Shown: positions 60,639 through 64,000 of the stretch, in pieces
Numbering within the stretch: the first letter of the stretch is position 1
How the letters are laid out: every line of letters begins with the position of its first letter
IMG/VR virus record: IMGVR_UViG_3300044981_000387
Coordinates: 1-64,000 of that record
DNA from: a virus
Length of the DNA: 64,000 nucleotides
Strand: one strand, 5' to 3'
Position numbers and translations under genes: made by a program
The notes under the pieces: generated by a model
Database searches by the model: none
What the model was told of the DNA's origin: nothing
The model's input: only the letters and a program-made list of their open reading frames with translations

Positions 60639-61131
60639 TTATTGCGAGTTTCTCCTGTAATACTTCTTGGGCTGCTTGTAGTAAATCTTCTTTGCGATTA
60701 GTAGTATAAAATTGACCGATAATATTTCGGGTATTATAAACCTCATAACCCATATCTGTCAAGAGTTGAAAGACTTTGTCGTGAGTGGGCTCTACCACAA
60801 TTTTATCTAATTCTAGAGCCACAGCTAATGGACAAAAATTACCGTTTTCATAGTTAAATGAATCTAACACCATTTCACCTGGATAATCAATGACTCTTTG
60901 TAATTGTTCAGTAGTTAATTGTCGCAAGCCGTTTTTAAGGCCAGTTTTGCGTGGGTCTTCAAGAGGGTGAAGATTTTTTACCGAGCATGGAGCACTATAG
61001 CCTTTGTCAAACTTAACCATTACAGTCTCATAAGGCGTTCCTTCACCATCGTGAGCGCCCTCGACGAAACCATTTTCTCCATCCAGTCCAGTTTTCATAC
61101 CTTTATATTTGACGTATGATCCTATTTTCAT
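60619..61131 (-). CDS. KOW/SH3-like start plus unknown domain
   Basis: 170 aa. Residues 1-55 (MKIGSYVKYKGMKTGLDGEN, then ETVMVKFDKGYSAPCSVKNL) form an SH3-like beta domain. Residues 65-150 contain LRQLTTEQLQRVIDYPGEMV and YENGNFCPLAVALELDK. It overlaps IF-3 by 20 bases, so it is co-translated with it. It could be an RNA-binding partner; unproven. Confidence 0.55.
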   Translation of the reverse strand: MKIGSYVKYKGMKTGLDGENGFVEGAHDGEGTPYETVMVKFDKGYSAPCSVKNLHPLEDPRKTGLKNGLRQLTTEQLQRVIDYPGEMVLDSFNYENGNFCPLAVALELDKIVVEPTHDKVFQLLTDMGYEVYNTRNIIGQFYTTNRKEDLLQAAQEVLQEKLAINADHRQ

Positions 61132-61299
61132 TTATTCCATCTTGCTCAATTTATAAATCAAAGAATACATTTCAGCTTGAAGTTTTTCAGCAGAAATGCT
61201 TTTACCATCGGCGCCAGTTTTTACAACGCCTGTTTTATGACGAGTTTCTAGCTCTTCGCGTAAAGCTTTAATTTGGCTTTGTAATTCTAATCTGGTCAT
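61132..61299 (-). CDS. small 55-aa coiled-coil protein
   Basis: Begins MTRLELQSQIKALREELETR, then SAEKLQAEMYSLIYKLSK; probably a dimeric helix pair. It abuts the SH3-like gene. A TGATATATA motif lies a few bases upstream, with no clear ribosome binding site. Function is unknown. Confidence 0.5.
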   Translation of the reverse strand: MTRLELQSQIKALREELETRHKTGVVKTGADGKSISAEKLQAEMYSLIYKLSKME

Positions 61300-61304
61300 G
61301 GTAA

Positions 61305-61314
61305 ATTATATATC
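61305..61314 (-). promoter_or_regulatory. TGATATATAAT motif before the IF-3 operon
   Basis: Minus-strand TGATATATAAT lies 6 bases before the ATG at 61299. It is the likely promoter or control element of the coiled-coil, SH3-like, IF-3 run. Confidence 0.4.
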
Positions 61315-61320
61315 ATTCTA

Positions 61321-61566
61321 TTAGCTATCATTTTTAGCAAAAGACTTGCCTAAATAATATAATCCAATAAAGGGACTAGCAGCACACATAACCAGCAAAA
61401 CAAGAGGCCAGGCAGCAGCTATAATAAATGTTATCATTAACATAGCGTCGCTATCATCATAAAATGCATTAGGATCTTTAGGGGCTTTCTTACCTGCTAT
61501 GAAGGCTCCAATACCCATAATTATAATTGACACCATTATCCAAATAACTACATATACGCTTATCAT
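61321..61566 (-). CDS. small membrane protein, twin A
   Basis: 81 aa with TM segments VVIWIMVSIIIMGIGAFIAG and a second around FIIAAAWPLVLLVMCAASPF. The C-terminal LYYLGKSFAKN is also found in twin B (LYHMGRFLA). It is encoded 3 bases after twin B. Possible envelope or lysis-timing role; unproven. Confidence 0.6.
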   Translation of the reverse strand: MISVYVVIWIMVSIIIMGIGAFIAGKKAPKDPNAFYDDSDAMLMITFIIAAAWPLVLLVMCAASPFIGLYYLGKSFAKNDS

Positions 61567-61569
61567 ATT

Positions 61570-61803
61570 TTATTTCCTTGTGGCTAAAAAACGACCCATA
61601 TGATACAGGGCTACAAAAGGTGCCATCGCACAAGCTAGCGCCAATACTCCGGGCCAGGTGGCAGCCAACCAAAAAGCAGGCACCATTATGCTTTCAGCTT
61701 CTTTAATTTTGCCACTAGCTTTTTGATAACCAGCTACCACAGCTCCAATGGCAATAATCACTGGCATCATACCAAAATATATAGTAAAATACAAATCAAT
61801 CAT
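61570..61803 (-). CDS. small membrane protein, twin B
   Basis: 77 aa, the same plan as twin A: M-I-x-x-Y start, a TM with IIAIGAVVAGY, then LAATWPGVLALACAMAPFVA, ending LYHMGRFLATRK. A tandem duplication with A is likely. It lies directly downstream of the amber tRNA gene. Confidence 0.6.
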   Translation of the reverse strand: MIDLYFTIYFGMMPVIIAIGAVVAGYQKASGKIKEAESIMVPAFWLAATWPGVLALACAMAPFVALYHMGRFLATRK

Positions 61804-61821
61804 ACATTTCCTTAATTAAGT

Positions 61822-61896
61822 TGGAGGGCCTTCCGGGAGTTAAACCCAGCTCTGCGAGTTTAGAGTTCGCGGCACAATCGCTATACCAAAAGCCCC
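61822..61896 (-). tRNA. tRNA with CUA anticodon (amber suppressor-type)
   Basis: 75 nt including an encoded CCA. Acceptor GGGGCTT/AAGGCCC has one G-G mismatch at pair 4-69. D stem is GGTA/TGCC. Anticodon stem is GCGAA/CTCGC with A-C at the closing pair, and loop CTCTAAA, so the anticodon is CUA, which pairs with UAG. The T arm is CTGGG/CCCGG. It is consistent with a suppressor tRNA. The amino acid is not readable by eye. The discriminator is U. Confidence 0.8.
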
Positions 61897-61903
61897 TTTA
61901 TCT

Positions 61904-62116
61904 TCAGTTCAAGTTGGTAAATTGTTTAATCGGAGGGTTTTTGACTTCATCCAATGTGGGCAATTCTTCTTTATTTAATTCTGCCTCAAACTCTTGTCTT
62001 TGACGATCGGCTCTCTTCTCAAACCAATCTTCCGCAAAACGCCATACAACACCCAAAACTGCACCCGCCAATACTACCAAACCCATTAGTTCTACTAACC
62101 ACATGACTTGCCTCAA
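61904..62116 (-). CDS. small single-pass membrane protein
   Basis: 70 aa. The N-terminal TM is VELMGLVVLAGAVLGVVW, followed by a charged coiled coil (DWFEKRADRQRQEFEAELNK) and an acidic tail. It overlaps nadA by 4 bases. It could be an inner-membrane spanin-like or accessory protein; unproven. Confidence 0.55.
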   Translation of the reverse strand: MRQVMWLVELMGLVVLAGAVLGVVWRFAEDWFEKRADRQRQEFEAELNKEELPTLDEVKNPPIKQFTNLN

Positions 62117-63078
62117 CTTAATGCCATCATTCGATTGATGGACAACCTAGCACCATTCATCAATTCCTCTGACATTATTATCTGAGGATCCAAATCTCTT
62201 AAAGAGAGATATACCTTCTCCAAAGTATTCTTCTTCATGTAAGGGCACTCATTGCAAGCGCAGCTGGCTTCCGGAGGAGCTGGAATAAAAATTTTATCAG
62301 GGCAAGCTTTACGCATCTGATGTAGGATACCCGATTCTGTGGCCACAATAAACTCGGAAGCGGAACTGGATACCGCATATTTGAGTAGTCCAGTGGTGGA
62401 TGAAATATGATCTGCCATATTAAGAATGGCTTCCTCGCATTCCGGATGAGCAATAATGAGGGCTTGCGGATGTCGAGTTTTGAGAGCAATCAACTTTCTT
62501 TGACTGAAAGTCTCATGCACCACACAGGTGCCTTGCCACAAAACCATGGGAATGTCGGTCTTTTTGATAATATAGGCTCCCAGGTGCTTATCGGGAGCAA
62601 ACAGCAGTTGTGAGCCATTCTGGGCGGCATGTCTAACAATTTTTTCGGCATTGGAAGAGGTGCAAATATAATCGGATAAGGCCTTGACTTCCGCCGAACA
62701 GTTGATGTAGCTAATAACAATGGAATCGGGATATTGAGCTTTCCAATGGGCAAACTGATCGGCAGGACAACCGTCAGCTAAAGAACAGCCAGCCGTTAAG
62801 TCGGGAAGCACCACTATTTTATTGGGACTAAGAATCTTGGCGGTTTCAGCCATAAAATGGACACCGCAAAAACATATAGTGTCAGCGTTAGTAGCGGCAG
62901 CTTGTTGCGACAGTTGCAAAGAATCACCAATAAAGTCGGCTACATCTTGAATGTCGGAATCTTGATAATAATGGGCCAAGATAACGGCATTACGACTTTT
63001 CTTCAGCTTATCAATCTCTGCTTCCAAATCGAGAGAAGGATCGACATACGGCTGATTGAGAATCGGTAGATTATTCAT
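62113..63078 (-). CDS. nadA: quinolinate synthase NadA
   Basis: 321 aa, full length. Motifs: AVILAHYYQDSDIQDVADFI then GDSLQLSQ; TICFCGVHFMAETAKIL (first Fe-S Cys); PDLTAGCSLADGCPADQF; IINCSAEVKALSDYICTSSN-like substrate loop; HPECEEAI; and CACNECPYMKKNTLEKVYLSL. These supply the Cys for the 4Fe-4S cluster. It condenses iminoaspartate and DHAP to quinolinate, the second step of NAD synthesis. NadB and NadC are not in the window, so it relies on the host or on genes elsewhere. Confidence 0.93.
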   Translation of the reverse strand: MNNLPILNQPYVDPSLDLEAEIDKLKKSRNAVILAHYYQDSDIQDVADFIGDSLQLSQQAAATNADTICFCGVHFMAETAKILSPNKIVVLPDLTAGCSLADGCPADQFAHWKAQYPDSIVISYINCSAEVKALSDYICTSSNAEKIVRHAAQNGSQLLFAPDKHLGAYIIKKTDIPMVLWQGTCVVHETFSQRKLIALKTRHPQALIIAHPECEEAILNMADHISSTTGLLKYAVSSSASEFIVATESGILHQMRKACPDKIFIPAPPEASCACNECPYMKKNTLEKVYLSLRDLDPQIIMSEELMNGARLSINRMMALS

Positions 63079-63280
63079 TTATCACAGCCAATTCATCAGA
63101 AATGAAACGAACACTGACATCAAAATATTCTTTTCCATTATCTACCACTGGATTATCAAGAAGAACTTTGATGGTACCCGCGCCTTCCCAACCCTCATCG
63201 ATCAAGACAATTTTACCCATACGATTATGAAAGCGCTCTTCGTTAGGAGTATTTACTTTAACACGATCATTAACTTTCAT
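63071..63280 (-). CDS. small KOW/SH3-like protein
   Basis: 69 aa, beta-rich, beginning MKVNDRVKVNTPNEERFHNR, with GWEGAGTIKVLLDNPVVDNG. It resembles the SH3-like start of the 60619 protein. It overlaps the nadA start by 8 bases and the next gene by 4. Function is unknown. Confidence 0.5.
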   Translation of the reverse strand: MKVNDRVKVNTPNEERFHNRMGKIVLIDEGWEGAGTIKVLLDNPVVDNGKEYFDVSVRFISDELAVINE

Positions 63281-63489
63281 CTGATACTCCTATAGCCTTT
63301 ATTGAAACACTCATCCATATCCAAATCGTGATGAATTAGTCTCAGCTTACAACCATAATGTAGTTGAAGCCAAGTATAGATAGTTTCATCTTTGTCTAAC
63401 AAATAAGCATGCGTGCATTCCACACTATCAACGAAAATATCCAACATTTCTTTGTGCTCATCGCACACAGCTTTATACCAAGTCTTCAT
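63277..63489 (-). CDS. unknown 70-aa protein
   Basis: The start at ATG 63489 (MKTWYKAVCDEHKEMLDIF) is chosen for AAGGAAA upstream. An alpha/beta protein with CTHAYLLDKDETIYTWLQLH and a Cys/His-rich end. It overlaps the 104-aa gene by 17 bases. Function is unknown. Confidence 0.5.
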   Translation of the reverse strand: MKTWYKAVCDEHKEMLDIFVDSVECTHAYLLDKDETIYTWLQLHYGCKLRLIHHDLDMDECFNKGYRSIR

Positions 63490-63787
63490 TTTCCTTAACA
63501 AGCTCCAAATCGGCACCCTCATGACCGTTGCCACCCGACCAATTAGAAAGAACAATTTTACTTCCCAATTCTTGTTCTACTTGTCCAATGGCCCAATCAA
63601 GATCTAAGTCCCAAATCCAAATATTAAGATACACTGGCACGCCATCTAAAAAAATAATAGTGGCAGAACCTTCTTTACCTTTGCCGCCAGTAAACGATAT
63701 ATCTGTATATGTAATTCGTGGATCTGGCTCGGGATCTGGAAAACCATCTATTTTGTTGATCATTTTATAATATTCAGATAGTTTCAT
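63473..63787 (-). CDS. unknown 104-aa protein
   Basis: From ATG 63787 (MKLSEYYKMINKIDGFPDPE); the longer frame to 63940 overlaps the zinc-finger gene and lacks a start signal. Beta-rich, with GKEGSATIIFLDGVPVYLNI then WIWDLDLDWAIGQVEQELGS. Function is unknown. Confidence 0.5.
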   Translation of the reverse strand: MKLSEYYKMINKIDGFPDPEPDPRITYTDISFTGGKGKEGSATIIFLDGVPVYLNIWIWDLDLDWAIGQVEQELGSKIVLSNWSGGNGHEGADLELVKENEDLV

Positions 63788-63983
63788 TTTCCAATTCTTC
63801 TTTCCATTTTTCATTGCAGGAATCTTTATGACATAATTCATGGGGCCAACCCATAGTGGCAAAATCCCATTTACCTTCCAATAAGAGCAAAACATCTCGT
63901 GGCAAAACATATCCCATGCTTTCATAAATGGGTGTGCCACAATATATGCATTGTCGTTGAGCCATAAAAGGTAATTGAATCAT
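63774..63983 (-). CDS. small zinc-finger protein
   Basis: 69 aa from ATG 63983, with QCIYCGTPIYESM and LCHKDSC supplying four Cys/His ligands. Acidic-basic C-terminus (NEKWKEELENETI). It overlaps the next gene by 14 bases. Function is unknown. Confidence 0.5.
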   Translation of the reverse strand: MIQLPFMAQRQCIYCGTPIYESMGYVLPRDVLLLLEGKWDFATMGWPHELCHKDSCNEKWKEELENETI

Positions 63984-64000
63984 AAATCCCGATAATCCTT

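Noticed and set aside
61821-62003. Plus-strand 60-codon frame across the amber tRNA
   Set aside because: It runs antisense through a well-formed tRNA gene and the small membrane-protein gene; not coding.
1-64000. Genes with in-frame TAG read as sense
   Set aside because: Because of the CUA tRNA I looked for broken genes that would join across TAG. All genes here are complete between TAA or TGA stops, so no case was found inside the window.
1-64000. Bacterial (for example reduced-genome) chromosome instead of phage
   Set aside because: NadA, trigger factor, IF-3 and topA could be bacterial, but there is no rRNA, only one ribosomal protein, many homing nucleases, T4-type SSB, gp46/gp47 and dNMP kinase genes, and most genes are small and unknown. 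A phage fits better, though it is not proven.
1-64000. CRISPR arrays or insertion sequences
   Set aside because: No regularly spaced direct repeats and no transposase with terminal inverted repeats were seen. The IS607-like helix at 22698 lacks a recombinase domain.

Overview
The window looks like part of a very large (jumbo or huge) tailed-phage genome, not a bacterial chromosome. It is AT-rich by eye. Genes are tightly packed, often overlap by a few bases, and nearly all lie on the minus strand. Plus-strand exceptions are single small genes at 11590, 39131 and 47243 and a three-gene block at 57739-58997. There is no rRNA. The only ribosomal protein is a lone bS21. T4-type phage replication and recombination genes are mixed with homing endonucleases and many proteins without recognisable relatives. 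Starts usually carry GGAGG-type ribosome binding sites. The host cannot be read from the sequence.

Layout. 1-3 kb: small genes interrupted by two EDxHD (Vsr-like) homing endonucleases. 3-11.4 kb: a run of large, low-complexity, unknown proteins that may be virion or packaging proteins, with a CCA-adding-type nucleotidyltransferase. 11.6-17 kb: tandem-HNH endonuclease, sigma-region-4-like HTH, DnaG catalytic core, DnaJ, RuvC-like resolvase and gp32-like SSB. 17-23.6 kb: winged-helix protein, RecA, a possible recombination mediator, coiled-coil and membrane proteins. 23.7-30.8 kb: DNA polymerase III alpha, FtsH-type peptidase, trigger factor and RecB/Cas4-like nuclease. 30.9-37.8 kb: a virion-like protein, dNMP kinase, SbcC/SbcD and the separate zinc domain of DnaG. 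37.8-46.6 kb: thioredoxin-like protein, peptide deformylase with SEC-C, zinc-ribbon proteins, HNH nuclease, MT-A70 methylase, bS21, an AAA ATPase and topoisomerase I. 48-53.6 kb: FtsK-like ATPase, DUF192 protein, active ClpP and catalytically dead ClpP. 53.6-64 kb: DksA-like protein, another HNH nuclease, two HU-like proteins, Dps-like protein, tRNA-Arg(CCU), IF-3, a tRNA with amber anticodon CUA, and quinolinate synthase NadA.

Two themes stand out. First, a scattered suite acts on the ribosome or on proteins leaving it: bS21, IF-3, trigger factor, deformylase, CCA enzyme, two tRNAs, DnaJ, ClpP/ClpR-like pair and an FtsH-like peptidase. Second, TAG is not used as a stop by any CDS called here (about 95; all end in TAA or TGA), while a CUA-anticodon tRNA is encoded. 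That fits a phage lineage that has freed or reassigned the amber codon, although no gene inside this window needs TAG read as sense. Functions are inferred from motifs read by eye; no database search was run.
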